Of a DNA stretch of 26,965 nucleotides, positions 7,698 to 15,201 are shown piece by piece. A model generated the notes under the pieces. That model was not told the origin of the DNA and made no database searches. It worked only from the letters and a program-made list of their open reading frames with translations. How positions within the stretch are numbered: position 1 is the stretch's first letter; each line of letters begins with the position of its first letter. A program made the position numbers and the translations under genes. This DNA comes from UMGS1052 sp045580005 (GTDB taxonomy: Bacteria > Bacillota > Clostridia > Oscillospirales > CAG-382), in the NCBI GenBank assembly GCA_045580005.1, contig JAZNMZ010000081.1:1-26965 (forward strand), given 5' to 3'.

Positions 7698-9359
7698 ATG
7701 TCAGAAGAATTTAACTCTTCCAACTTTATACACGACGAAATTGACGAGGACCTTGCGTCGGGTGCGCTCAATAAGGTACACACACGCTTTCCTCCCGAGC
7801 CCAACGGTTATCTGCACATAGGCAGTGCAAAGGCCATATGGATAAATGTGATGACAGCAAAGAAATACGGAGGACTATTTAACCTCCGCTTTGACGACAC
7901 AAATCCTGTCAAGGAAGACGACGAGTATGTACAGTCGATAGTTGAGGACCTGAAGTGGCTCGGTGCCGAGCCTACAGGCGGTATTTTCTACGGCTCAGAC
8001 TATTTTGACAAGTGCTACGAATATGCAGAAAAGCTCATTATGGACGGCAAGGCTTATGTCTGCGACCTCAACCCTGACGAGATGCGCGAGTACAGAGGCA
8101 CACTCACTCAGCCCGGCAAGGACAGCCCCTACCGCACAAGAAGTGTTGAAGAAAACCTCGACCTTTTCCGCAGGATGAGAGCGGGAGAATTCCCCGACGG
8201 ATCAAGAACGCTCAGAGCCAAGATTGATATGAGCTCGCCTAACATGAATATGCGCGACCCCGCGATATACAGAATTATACACACTTCTCATCACCGCCAG
8301 GGTGACAAGTGGTGCATCTACCCTCTTTATGACTTTGCTCATCCTATTCAGGACGCAACAGAGGGTATCACATACTCGCTGTGCTCTATTGAGTTCAAGA
8401 ATCACAGACCTCTTTATGACTGGGTTATCGAAAATATCGGCTTTGAAGTAAAGCCCAAGCAGCGCGAGTTTGCAAGAATGAATGTTACTCACACTGTAAT
8501 GAGCAAGCGCTATCTGCGTGCTCTTGTGGAAGAAAAGCTCGTTGACGGTTGGGACGACCCTCGTATGCCAACTCTTTGCGGTCTGCGCAGACGCGGATAT
8601 ACACCCGAGGCAATATTTGAATTTGTAAAGCGTTCGGGAGTTTCGACTTCCCTTTCACTTTGCGACATTGAGCTGCTCGAGCACTGTATCAGAGAAGAGC
8701 TCGGTCACAGGGTACAAAGAAGAATGGCAGTTCTTGATCCGATTGAGATTGAGATCACCAACATTTCAGACGGTGCTGTAGAGTACTTTGAGGTGTCAAA
8801 CAACCCTGAAAACCCCGAAGACGGCACAAGACAGGTTGCATTCACAAAACACATTTATATCGAGCGTGAGGACTTCTCAGACAATCCCCCGCCCAAATAC
8901 CAGCGGCTCAAGCCCGACTGTGAAGTAAGACTCATGGGCGCTTATATAATCAAGTGCAACGAAATTATATACGGCGACGACGGCAGAGTGCAGAAACTTC
9001 TGTGCACAGCAGACCTTGAAACAGGAAACGGAATGCCCGCAGACGGCAGAAAAGTGCGCGGTACAATCCATTGGGTGAGCAAGGAGCACGCTGTTGACGC
9101 AACTGTAAATCTCTACGACCACTTGTTTACACTTGAGGATACAAACGCTATGGATGAGGACAAGACATTCCGTGATTATCTCAATCCCGCCTCTCTCAAG
9201 GTTATGTCGAATGCGAAGCTTGAAAAAGCTCTCGACGGCGTACAGGCCGGCGAAAAATTCCAGTTTGTAAGAAGCGGTTACTTCTGTGCCGACTCCAAAA
9301 ACCCCGGCACATATAACAGAATCGTAACCCTTAAGGGCAGCTATAAGCCACAGAACTAA
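7698..9359 (+). CDS. glnS: Glutamine--tRNA ligase (GlnRS)
   Basis: It charges tRNA-Gln directly with glutamine, the alternative to the GatCAB transamidation route. The GlnRS-type HIGH region is FPPEPNGYLHIGSAKA (residues 31-46) and the second signature is VMSKRYL (MSKR at 268-271). RRRGYTPEAI, EFARMNVTHTVMSKR and CDLNPDEMREYRGT are GlnRS-specific. The 553-residue length matches the Escherichia coli enzyme (about 554), including the two C-terminal beta-barrels that read the anticodon. The start follows AAAGGAGA (7685-7692). Its direct tandem with gltX fits the origin of GlnRS from a GluRS-type ancestor, although these are not recent duplicates. Confidence 0.95.
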   Translation: MSEEFNSSNFIHDEIDEDLASGALNKVHTRFPPEPNGYLHIGSAKAIWINVMTAKKYGGLFNLRFDDTNPVKEDDEYVQSIVEDLKWLGAEPTGGIFYGSDYFDKCYEYAEKLIMDGKAYVCDLNPDEMREYRGTLTQPGKDSPYRTRSVEENLDLFRRMRAGEFPDGSRTLRAKIDMSSPNMNMRDPAIYRIIHTSHHRQGDKWCIYPLYDFAHPIQDATEGITYSLCSIEFKNHRPLYDWVIENIGFEVKPKQREFARMNVTHTVMSKRYLRALVEEKLVDGWDDPRMPTLCGLRRRGYTPEAIFEFVKRSGVSTSLSLCDIELLEHCIREELGHRVQRRMAVLDPIEIEITNISDGAVEYFEVSNNPENPEDGTRQVAFTKHIYIEREDFSDNPPPKYQRLKPDCEVRLMGAYIIKCNEIIYGDDGRVQKLLCTADLETGNGMPADGRKVRGTIHWVSKEHAVDATVNLYDHLFTLEDTNAMDEDKTFRDYLNPASLKVMSNAKLEKALDGVQAGEKFQFVRSGYFCADSKNPGTYNRIVTLKGSYKPQN

Positions 9360-9361
9360 AA

Positions 9362-9393
9362 AACAAACTCCGAGAATATTCTCGGAGTTTGTT
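9362..9393. terminator. Perfect 32-nt palindrome acting as a bidirectional terminator
   Basis: Bases 9362-9377 are the exact reverse complement of 9378-9393, with ACTCCGAGAAT forming the core of each arm. It lies between the convergent glnS and LOG genes. T-rich sequence follows on both strands, although the + side run is broken (TTTGTTATGTTATT), so termination may be stronger for the minus-strand gene. Confidence 0.8.
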
Positions 9394-9396
9394 ATG

Positions 9397-9939
9397 TTAT
9401 TCAGCTTCTTTTTTTATGTACTCTATAATCTTATCGCAATCGTCGGATATAAAGACAAGATCAAACAGCTTCTCGTTTACAAATCCCTTATCAATAAGTT
9501 TTTTTAAAAAGGCGAGCAGTTCGTCATAAAAGCCTGAGACATTAAAAATGGCGATAGGCTTATGGTGTCTGCCGAGATTTTTTAGAGTAAGCAGTTCAAA
9601 AAATTCGTCAAGAGTTCCGACACCTCCGGGCGTGAAGATAAACGCATCGGACATCTCCTCCATTGTGCGCTTACGCTCACGCATTGTTTCGGTATAAATA
9701 ACCTTGTCGCTCTTATCAAAAAGCACGCCGTCAACATTGAAAAACGACGGAACGATACCTGTAATTGAGCCACCTTTGGAATAAACGCCTCTTGCACCTG
9801 CACCCATCATTCCGCCTGCTCCGCCGCCGAAAAGATAACCTATCCCCTCCTCAGCAAGTCTCGCGCCGAGCTTTTCTGTCTCAGTTATATATACACTGTC
9901 AATCTTATTGCTTGCAGCCCCGTATAAACAGATATTCAT
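9397..9939 (-). CDS. LOG family nucleotide 5'-monophosphate phosphoribohydrolase
   Basis: This 180-residue protein belongs to the LOG/YvdD family, long mislabelled as lysine decarboxylase. Members cleave the N-glycosidic bond of nucleoside monophosphates, releasing ribose 5-phosphate and a base (cytokinin activation in plants, probably nucleotide salvage or clean-up in bacteria). The signature PGGVGTLDE is at 104-112, preceded by GGGAGGMMGAGARG (38-51) for phosphate binding and the conserved MRERKRTM segment. ATG 9939 was chosen because GGAGG lies 5 nt upstream; an upstream TTG at 9951 would place the ribosome site inside the gene. It is monocistronic with its own promoter, and no neighbour hints at a dedicated substrate. 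Confidence 0.9.
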   Translation of the reverse strand: MNICLYGAASNKIDSVYITETEKLGARLAEEGIGYLFGGGAGGMMGAGARGVYSKGGSITGIVPSFFNVDGVLFDKSDKVIYTETMRERKRTMEEMSDAFIFTPGGVGTLDEFFELLTLKNLGRHHKPIAIFNVSGFYDELLAFLKKLIDKGFVNEKLFDLVFISDDCDKIIEYIKKEAE

Positions 9940-9967
9940 AAATACCTCCAAATTTTGCCTTTATTAC

Positions 9968-9996
9968 ATTTTACTACAAAATACGAAAAAGTACAA
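9968..9996 (-). promoter_or_regulatory. Promoter of the LOG gene
   Basis: On the complement, TTGTAC (9996-9991) and TAAAAT (9973-9968) are 17 bp apart, about 29 bp upstream of the ATG. Each box has one or two mismatches to consensus. The rest of this AT-rich gap (9940-10066) holds only the CAP-gene terminator. Confidence 0.55.
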
Positions 9997-10034
9997 TAGA
10001 AATATAAAAATTGTATTTTACAGACTTATAAAAA

Positions 10035-10059
10035 ACAGTGTCACAATATGTGACACTGT
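10035..10059 (-). terminator. Terminator of the CAP-domain gene
   Basis: An 11-bp perfect stem (ACAGTGTCACA paired with its complement) closes a 3-nt loop. Read on the minus strand it is followed by TTTTT. It begins about 8 nt after the TGA of the CAP gene. The + strand side also has a T-run, so it can work in both directions. Confidence 0.85.
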
Positions 10060-10066
10060 CTTTTTA

Positions 10067-10888
10067 TCAGTATATGAACATCTGTGACCAATAGTAAGTA
10101 CCGTCTGAGCCTACATAAAAGCCTACGCCTATTTTTTTAAAGTTTGAATTTAAAATATTAGCCCTGTGTCCCTCGGAGTTCATCCAAGCTTCCATTACAC
10201 TCTGTGCGCTGCGCTGGCCCATTGCAATATTCTCACCTGCGCCACGATAGCTTACGCCTGTCTCGGCAAGAACCGTAAAGCAATCTCTTCCGTCGGGTCT
10301 TGTGTGCGAGAAAAGTTGCTGCTGCTCTCGAGCCCTTATCTGAGCCGCCTGCATTATTGAAGCGTCGTATGTAAGAGCTGAAAGACCATACTGTGCGCGG
10401 TACTTGTTTACAAGAGATACAACCTCAAGTACCTCGGAAGAATATCCGTCGGTTATGATATTATCGTTCTCCGTGTCGTTGCCGTTATTATCGTCTTCGA
10501 TAACAATGTCATCGTCCACACTACCATTACCGCCGTTTTCCGGTTTTTCATGATTGCAGTCATTATCTAAGCAGTCGTCTGAATCTGTACTGTCGCCGTC
10601 TGTGTCGGGACCGGAATCAGGAAGAATACAGTCAAGATTGACATTCAACTTATCGAGGCAGTCTAGAAGCTTCTCTGGTAAACAGTCATCAAGATTTCCG
10701 AGTCCTGTGCCATTAGTGTCGGGTGAGCTGAAATAGTCAGAAAGCTTATCCTTGATTTCGCTTAAGCCGTTTACGATACCGGGAATATTCTGCAGTGCGC
10801 AATCATTCTCTGCCGCAGATACCGATACTGAAGCTGTGGGGATAGCAACGAGTGTCGATACTAAAAGTATAGAAAGAATTCTTTTCAT
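10067..10888 (-). CDS. Secreted CAP/SCP-domain protein with Asp/Cys-rich linker (YkwD-like)
   Basis: The 273-residue product has a signal peptide (MKRILSILLVSTLVAIPTAS, cleavage near Ala25). Residues about 30-150 form a low-complexity linker very rich in Asp, Asn and Gly with six cysteines (30, 69, 77, 87, 106, 111). Residues about 153-271 form a CAP domain: NKYRAQYGLSALTYD, the cleft His in FSHTRPDGR, GENIAMG, and AWMNSEGHRANILN. Bacterial CAP proteins such as YkwD are secreted and often associated with spores or the surface; their biochemical activity is mostly unknown. AAAGGAGG sits about 8 nt before the ATG. It is a single-gene unit with a good promoter. The linker is acidic enough to bind divalent cations, but that is inference. 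Confidence 0.88.
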   Translation of the reverse strand: MKRILSILLVSTLVAIPTASVSVSAAENDCALQNIPGIVNGLSEIKDKLSDYFSSPDTNGTGLGNLDDCLPEKLLDCLDKLNVNLDCILPDSGPDTDGDSTDSDDCLDNDCNHEKPENGGNGSVDDDIVIEDDNNGNDTENDNIITDGYSSEVLEVVSLVNKYRAQYGLSALTYDASIMQAAQIRAREQQQLFSHTRPDGRDCFTVLAETGVSYRGAGENIAMGQRSAQSVMEAWMNSEGHRANILNSNFKKIGVGFYVGSDGTYYWSQMFIY

Positions 10889-10918
10889 AATTTATACCTC
10901 CTTTCTTTCTATGGCTTA

Positions 10919-10947
10919 ATTATACAGGATTGGAAAGCCCTTTTCAA
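10919..10947 (-). promoter_or_regulatory. Promoter of the CAP-domain gene
   Basis: On the complement, TTGAAA (10947-10942) and a perfect TATAAT (10924-10919) are 17 bp apart. The leader is about 25 nt and carries the strong AAAGGAGG site. Its vegetative form suggests housekeeping expression rather than a sporulation sigma factor. Confidence 0.75.
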
Positions 10948-10992
10948 TGTTAATACAAGCCTATAAAGGAAGTATAATACAGCAAAGAAAAA

Positions 10993-11024
10993 AGCAGGAA
11001 AAAAACTGCCGTTTTTCTCCTGCT
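10993..11024 (-). terminator. Terminator of copA
   Basis: AGCAGGA (10993-10999) pairs with TCCTGCT (11018-11024), and an inner AAAAAC/GTTTTT stem closes a TGCC loop. Read on the minus strand it is followed by TTTTTTCTTT. It lies about 75 nt past the copA stop; nothing else is recognised in that stretch. Confidence 0.8.
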
Positions 11025-11099
11025 ATTTTACTGTACTTACAGCATTTTACAGCATACCAAGCGGAACATAGCCGCGCTTTTGGCGTCAAAATATGCTTA

Positions 11100-13643
11100 T
11101 TACTTAATATTAATTGCGTCCACTGTGTATCCGGCATCCGAAATTGCCTTTTCAAGTAGTGCAGTGTCAAAGCCGTCTGCAAAAGTAACAAGCGCCATCT
11201 TCTTTTCATGGCTGACTTGGTCAACTGTCACTCCGAGGGCTTCAAGAGCCTTTTTTGTATGCGCCTCGCAATGTGCGCACATCATACCTGTAATTTTGAT
11301 TTCTGCCTGCTTCATGGTGTCTTCTCCTTTTTCTTCTATGTAATTCTCACTCTTATACGGCTTAAATCTCTTAAGCCGCAGAGCGTTTGATACTACGCAA
11401 ATGCTGCTTAAACTCATAGCAGCCGCTCCTATCATAGGATTGAGCATTATTCCGAACGGCACATAAAATACCCCTGCCGCAAGCGGAATTCCAATAATGT
11501 TATAAATAAAAGCCCAAAAAAGGTTTTCTCTTATATTCTTAATTACTTTCTTGCTGAGGTTAATTGCATTGACAGCGTCAACAACGCTGCTCTTTACAAG
11601 AACAATATCCGCGCTCTCTATTGCAACATCGGCACCTGCGCCAATAGCGATACCTACATCTGCCCTGACAAGCGCAGGAGCATCGTTGATACCATCACCT
11701 ATCATCGCAACCCTGCTACCGTCGCTCTGGAGACTCGAGATTACCTTTTCTTTCTCGTGGGGCAACACCTGGGAGATTATCTCATCGACGCCTACACGAC
11801 CTCCTACGGCTCTGGCAACAAGCTCACTGTCGCCTGTGAGCATAATCACCTTTATTTTGTTCTTTTTAAGAAGCTGTATTGCCTTTTTGCTGTCTTCTTT
11901 TTCAATATCGGCAGCTGCAACTATGCCGAGTACTTTTTCTTTGTCAGAAATCAGAAGTACCGTCTTTCCCTGAGATGACAGCTTTTCTATCAGCTCACTG
12001 TGGTGCGAAATTTCAACACCAAGCTCTGAGATATATCTGGGACTTCCGACATAATACTCTTTTTCAGCTATTTTACCGAAAACGCCCTTACCGGGCTCGG
12101 TACCCGAGTCTGATATCTCGTGTGATAAAACTCTGTTATTACTGCAATAGCTGCAGACTGCCGACGCCAGCGGATGGGAGCTGGACTTTTCGAGGGAAAA
12201 TGTAATTTCCAGAAGTTCTTCTTTTGTCACATCAAAGGGCACAACATCGGTGACAGTGGGTTTTCCTTTTGTAATTGTGCCGGTCTTATCCATAACCACA
12301 ACATCAACTGCGTGTGCTGTTTCGAGAGCTTTTCCGGATTTTATCAAAATGCCGTTTTCCGCTCCCTTGCCTGTGCCGACCATAATTGCAACGGGCGTTG
12401 CAAGTCCAAGCGCACAGGGGCAGGATATAACAAGCACGCTTACGCCTGCCGTCAGTGCAAAGCCTATATCCTTGCCGAGCACAAGCCAGACCGCTGTCGC
12501 AACCAATGCAATCGACATAACTATCGGGACAAAAATCCCCGACACCTTGTCTGCAAGTCTTGCGATAGGAGCCTTTGAGCTTGCCGCTTCGTTCATAAGC
12601 GTAATGAGCTTTGCAAGTGTTGTATCATCGCCAACATTTGTAGCTTTTATCTTTATAAATCCCGTACCGTTTACCGAAGCGCATACAACGCTGTCGCCTA
12701 CGGATTTTGCTACAGGGATACTCTCGCCTGTAATGTGAGCCTCGTCAACTGAGCTCTGCCCTGAAACGATAACTCCGTCAACCGGAATTCTCGCACCTGG
12801 CATGATAAGCAAAATATCGCCCACGACAAGCTGTGACGCGTCAACAGTAATTTCCTTACCGTCGCGGAACACAAGAGCCTCATCGGGTACAAGCTCGAGC
12901 ATTTTTTCAATAGCTTCGCTTGTTCTTCCTTTTGACTTTGCCTCAAGCAGCTTTCCTACCGTAATAAGAGTAACTATCATTCCGGCCGACTCGAAATACA
13001 TATTCATCCCGAGTGTATGAGCCTCATGAAGCTGCCCCTTGCCAAGGAGCGCACCGAGTGCAAATATAACAGCAATTCCATAAACTGTGGCAGCGCCTGC
13101 ACCTATTGCCACAAGGCTATCCATATTCGGACTACCGTGTCTTATTGAAGAAAAACCTTTGATAAAAAAACTTTTATTGGCATAGAGAACAGGGATGAGC
13201 AGCAAGAACTGTGAAAAAGTAAAACTAATAACACTCTCGGGCTTGTAAAAAAGCTCATACATAAAGCCGAGCGCGCCGTTTGCTTCTTTGATAACCATGT
13301 GTCCCATGGAAATTATCATAAGCGGAATAAGGAAGACAAGAGACACCGTAAGTCTTGTTTTAAGCTCATTTATCTGTGTCTGTCTTATCTCTTTTACGCT
13401 GTTCTTGTTTTTGCTGTCCTTTTCTCCTATTTTATCTTCTGCGATACCATAACCGGCATCTGTGACAGCAGCAATGATCATGTCTTTTTCCACCTTTGCT
13501 TCGTCATACTGCAGACTAAGTGTGTTTGTAAGAAGATTCACGCTGACATCTGCAGTACCGTCAATCTTTGAAACACTTTTTTCTACTCTTGCGCTGCACG
13601 CGCTGCAGGTCATACCTGTAACATTGAAGCTTGCCTTTGTCAT
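11100..13643 (-). CDS. copA: Copper-translocating P1B-type ATPase with N- and C-terminal HMA domains
   Basis: This inner-membrane pump exports Cu(I) using ATP. In the 847-residue product an N-terminal heavy-metal-associated domain has Cys13 and Cys16 (GMTCSAC). Several membrane helices and the actuator TGES (305-308) follow. The transmembrane metal site CPC is at 408-410, the phosphorylated Asp452 lies in DKTGT, an SSHP nucleotide-domain motif follows, and GDGINDA is at 649-655. The CPC and these phrases are typical of Cu(I)/Ag(I) exporters. Unusually, residues 777-847 add a complete second HMA domain (GMMCAHC, Cys789/Cys792) at the C-terminus, preceded by its own Met and ribosome site. ATG 13643 was preferred for its AGG 8 nt upstream; 13649 (ATG) and 13652 (GTG) are alternatives. 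No CsoR, CopY or separate copZ is seen nearby. Confidence 0.95.
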   Translation of the reverse strand: MTKASFNVTGMTCSACSARVEKSVSKIDGTADVSVNLLTNTLSLQYDEAKVEKDMIIAAVTDAGYGIAEDKIGEKDSKNKNSVKEIRQTQINELKTRLTVSLVFLIPLMIISMGHMVIKEANGALGFMYELFYKPESVISFTFSQFLLLIPVLYANKSFFIKGFSSIRHGSPNMDSLVAIGAGAATVYGIAVIFALGALLGKGQLHEAHTLGMNMYFESAGMIVTLITVGKLLEAKSKGRTSEAIEKMLELVPDEALVFRDGKEITVDASQLVVGDILLIMPGARIPVDGVIVSGQSSVDEAHITGESIPVAKSVGDSVVCASVNGTGFIKIKATNVGDDTTLAKLITLMNEAASSKAPIARLADKVSGIFVPIVMSIALVATAVWLVLGKDIGFALTAGVSVLVISCPCALGLATPVAIMVGTGKGAENGILIKSGKALETAHAVDVVVMDKTGTITKGKPTVTDVVPFDVTKEELLEITFSLEKSSSHPLASAVCSYCSNNRVLSHEISDSGTEPGKGVFGKIAEKEYYVGSPRYISELGVEISHHSELIEKLSSQGKTVLLISDKEKVLGIVAAADIEKEDSKKAIQLLKKNKIKVIMLTGDSELVARAVGGRVGVDEIISQVLPHEKEKVISSLQSDGSRVAMIGDGINDAPALVRADVGIAIGAGADVAIESADIVLVKSSVVDAVNAINLSKKVIKNIRENLFWAFIYNIIGIPLAAGVFYVPFGIMLNPMIGAAAMSLSSICVVSNALRLKRFKPYKSENYIEEKGEDTMKQAEIKITGMMCAHCEAHTKKALEALGVTVDQVSHEKKMALVTFADGFDTALLEKAISDAGYTVDAINIK
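11313..11330 (-). promoter_or_regulatory. Internal Shine-Dalgarno and ATG before the C-terminal HMA domain of copA
   Basis: On the complement, AAAGGAG (11330-11324) lies exactly 8 nt before an in-frame ATG (11315-11313). Starting there would give a 71-residue protein beginning MKQAEIKITGMMCAHC, the size and form of a free CopZ copper chaperone. The linker just before it is polar (NYIEEKGEDT), consistent with a fused or overlapping gene. Internal initiation is an inference from the sequence. Confidence 0.5.
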
Positions 13644-13705
13644 AATCATCACCTGTCGGGAAATTTCATCTTCCGCAATTATTGTGTGGAAACTCTATAA
13701 AAAAT

Positions 13706-13734
13706 ATTATAGTAAATTTTTGTTTATAAAATCA
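13706..13734 (-). promoter_or_regulatory. Possible promoter of copA
   Basis: A perfect TATAAT (13711-13706 on the complement) lies in the 80-bp gap ahead of copA. The -35 position reads TGATTT, a poor match that falls in the 3' end of the HAD gene. A weak -35 could mean an activator-dependent promoter, or copA may be read through from the proline operon. No CopY-type box was found. Confidence 0.35.
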
Positions 13735-14389
13735 GAAAATCATATAAATCGCTCACGCATGATGCAACGCTCTGCGCTCCGCATTCCTGCAAAAACTCTT
13801 TGCTCTTAAATCCCCAATCGACACTTATACAGGGAATGTTTGCGTTTTGTGCCGTGAGAATATCAACATCAGAGTCACCTATATATACAACATCAGCGAC
13901 ACTGACTCCAAGCACCCCCATAACCTCAAAAAGCGAATCGGGTGCGGGCTTTCTGCTCACACCATCACGCTCACCGAAAACCACATCAAATATATCGCCG
14001 AAATACTCCTTGACAAGGGCTTGTACGGCATAATCAACCTTATTGGAAACTACGGCAAGACTGCAGCCGCAGTTCTTGAGAACGCAAAGCAACTCATATA
14101 TTCCGTCATACGGTCTTGTAAAATCCTTGCAGTGAGTCCTATAATGTTCTTTAAAAATCGAAAGTGTCACATCTGTTTGCTTGTCGGATTTTCCATCAGG
14201 AAGAGCTCTTAAAATAAGATTTTTGACGCCATTGCCGACAAAACTACGCACCTCGTCAGCACTTCTGGGAGGAAAATTCCCCGCTTCAAGAGCGAAGTTT
14301 ACGCTGTTTGTGAGATCACGCAGTGTATCAAGGATTGTTCCGTCAAGGTCGAATATTACTGCTTTATATTTTGGCCTTTTTGCATCCAT
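13724..14389 (-). CDS. HAD-family hydrolase, phosphoglycolate phosphatase-like
   Basis: A 221-residue cytoplasmic phosphatase of the haloacid dehalogenase superfamily, closest in style to Gph/PpaX-type enzymes. Motif I is FDLDGT with catalytic Asp14 and Asp16. The cap has the typical FPPRSADEVRSFVGNGVKNLI segment. Motif II is VVSNK, motif III is a Lys in SRKPAPDSLFEVM, and motif IV is GDSDVD. The exact phosphoester substrate cannot be assigned; 2-phosphoglycolate or pyrophosphate are the usual candidates. The ATG lies only 2 nt after the proC stop with a weak GGA upstream, which points to translational coupling with proC. Its position as last gene of the proline run is probably convenience rather than pathway membership. 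Confidence 0.88.
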   Translation of the reverse strand: MDAKRPKYKAVIFDLDGTILDTLRDLTNSVNFALEAGNFPPRSADEVRSFVGNGVKNLILRALPDGKSDKQTDVTLSIFKEHYRTHCKDFTRPYDGIYELLCVLKNCGCSLAVVSNKVDYAVQALVKEYFGDIFDVVFGERDGVSRKPAPDSLFEVMGVLGVSVADVVYIGDSDVDILTAQNANIPCISVDWGFKSKEFLQECGAQSVASCVSDLYDFLIL

Positions 14390-14391
14390 AT

Positions 14392-15192
14392 TTATTTTCC
14401 GAGAGCGAGCGTCTTTTTGTACGCGGCAATTACCGCGCCCATAACATCGGCGCGGAATGCTCCTTTTTCAAGTGCGAGCACACCCTCAATGGTAGTGCCG
14501 CCGGGGCTGCACACCTTATCCTTTAGCTGGCCGGGGTGGAGTCCTGTTACTTCAACAGTTTTGCCCGAGCCAATTACTGTCTGTGCCGCGAGAGTGAGCG
14601 CCATATCGCGAGGGAGCCCGCACTGCACTGCTCCATCTGCCAGCGCCTCGATAAACATATATACAAAAGCAGGACCGCAGCCCGAAAGTGCGCTTGCTGC
14701 GTCAATCAGCTTTTCGTCGACTCTGCCCACATAGCCAGATGCCGACATTGCAGTTTCGAAAGTGTCAAGCTCAGAATCTGTCACCATATCGTTAGCGCAA
14801 TATATGGTTGTACCTGCGCCTACCGAGACGGGCATATTGGGCATTATTCTGATAATAGGACACTCTCCGAATTTTTCTGCAACAGAAGAAACCGAGATTC
14901 CTGCCGCCATACTCACGAGTATAAATCTATCGGTACGCGATGAGAGAACTCCTTTGATTTCGTCTGCAAGAACATCAAAAACCTGCGGTTTCACACCTAG
15001 AAAAATAAACTTTGCGTTACCTGCGACCTCGCAGTTTTCACCGAAAGAAGCGCCTATACTTTCTGCAAGCTCTTTTGCGCTCTCTATAGGTTTGTTTGCC
15101 AGAATGATATCTGCAGGACGGACACTTTCAGAAACAGCCCTTGCTATAGCGCTGCCCATGTTTCCTGTGCCGATAAAGCCAAAACTATACAT
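14392..15192 (-). CDS. proC: Pyrroline-5-carboxylate reductase
   Basis: It catalyses the last step of proline synthesis, reducing pyrroline-5-carboxylate to proline with NAD(P)H. The 266-residue length is standard. The N-terminal Rossmann motif is GFIGTGNMGSAIA (5-17). The conserved IIRIMPNMPVSVGAG segment and the dimerisation/active-site region SGCGPAFVYMFIEALADGAV are intact, as is the C-terminal SPGGTTIEGVLALE. The start is preceded by GAGGTGAG. Nine nucleotides separate it from proA, and the order B-A-C places all three steps from glutamate in one transcript. Confidence 0.95.
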   Translation of the reverse strand: MYSFGFIGTGNMGSAIARAVSESVRPADIILANKPIESAKELAESIGASFGENCEVAGNAKFIFLGVKPQVFDVLADEIKGVLSSRTDRFILVSMAAGISVSSVAEKFGECPIIRIMPNMPVSVGAGTTIYCANDMVTDSELDTFETAMSASGYVGRVDEKLIDAASALSGCGPAFVYMFIEALADGAVQCGLPRDMALTLAAQTVIGSGKTVEVTGLHPGQLKDKVCSPGGTTIEGVLALEKGAFRADVMGAVIAAYKKTLALGK

Positions 15193-15201
15193 ACTCTCAC
15201 C

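Noticed and set aside
9362..9393. The perfect 32-nt palindrome as an operator or recombination site
   Set aside because: It sits between two convergent genes right at their stops and is best explained as a shared terminator.
10961..11224. An 87-codon minus-strand open frame downstream of copA
   Set aside because: It overlaps the end of copA in another frame and runs through the copA terminator; its start has no ribosome site.
11551..11973. A 140-codon + strand open frame inside copA
   Set aside because: It is the antisense of the ATP-binding domain of copA, Ser/Thr/Ile-rich, with no signal of real coding.
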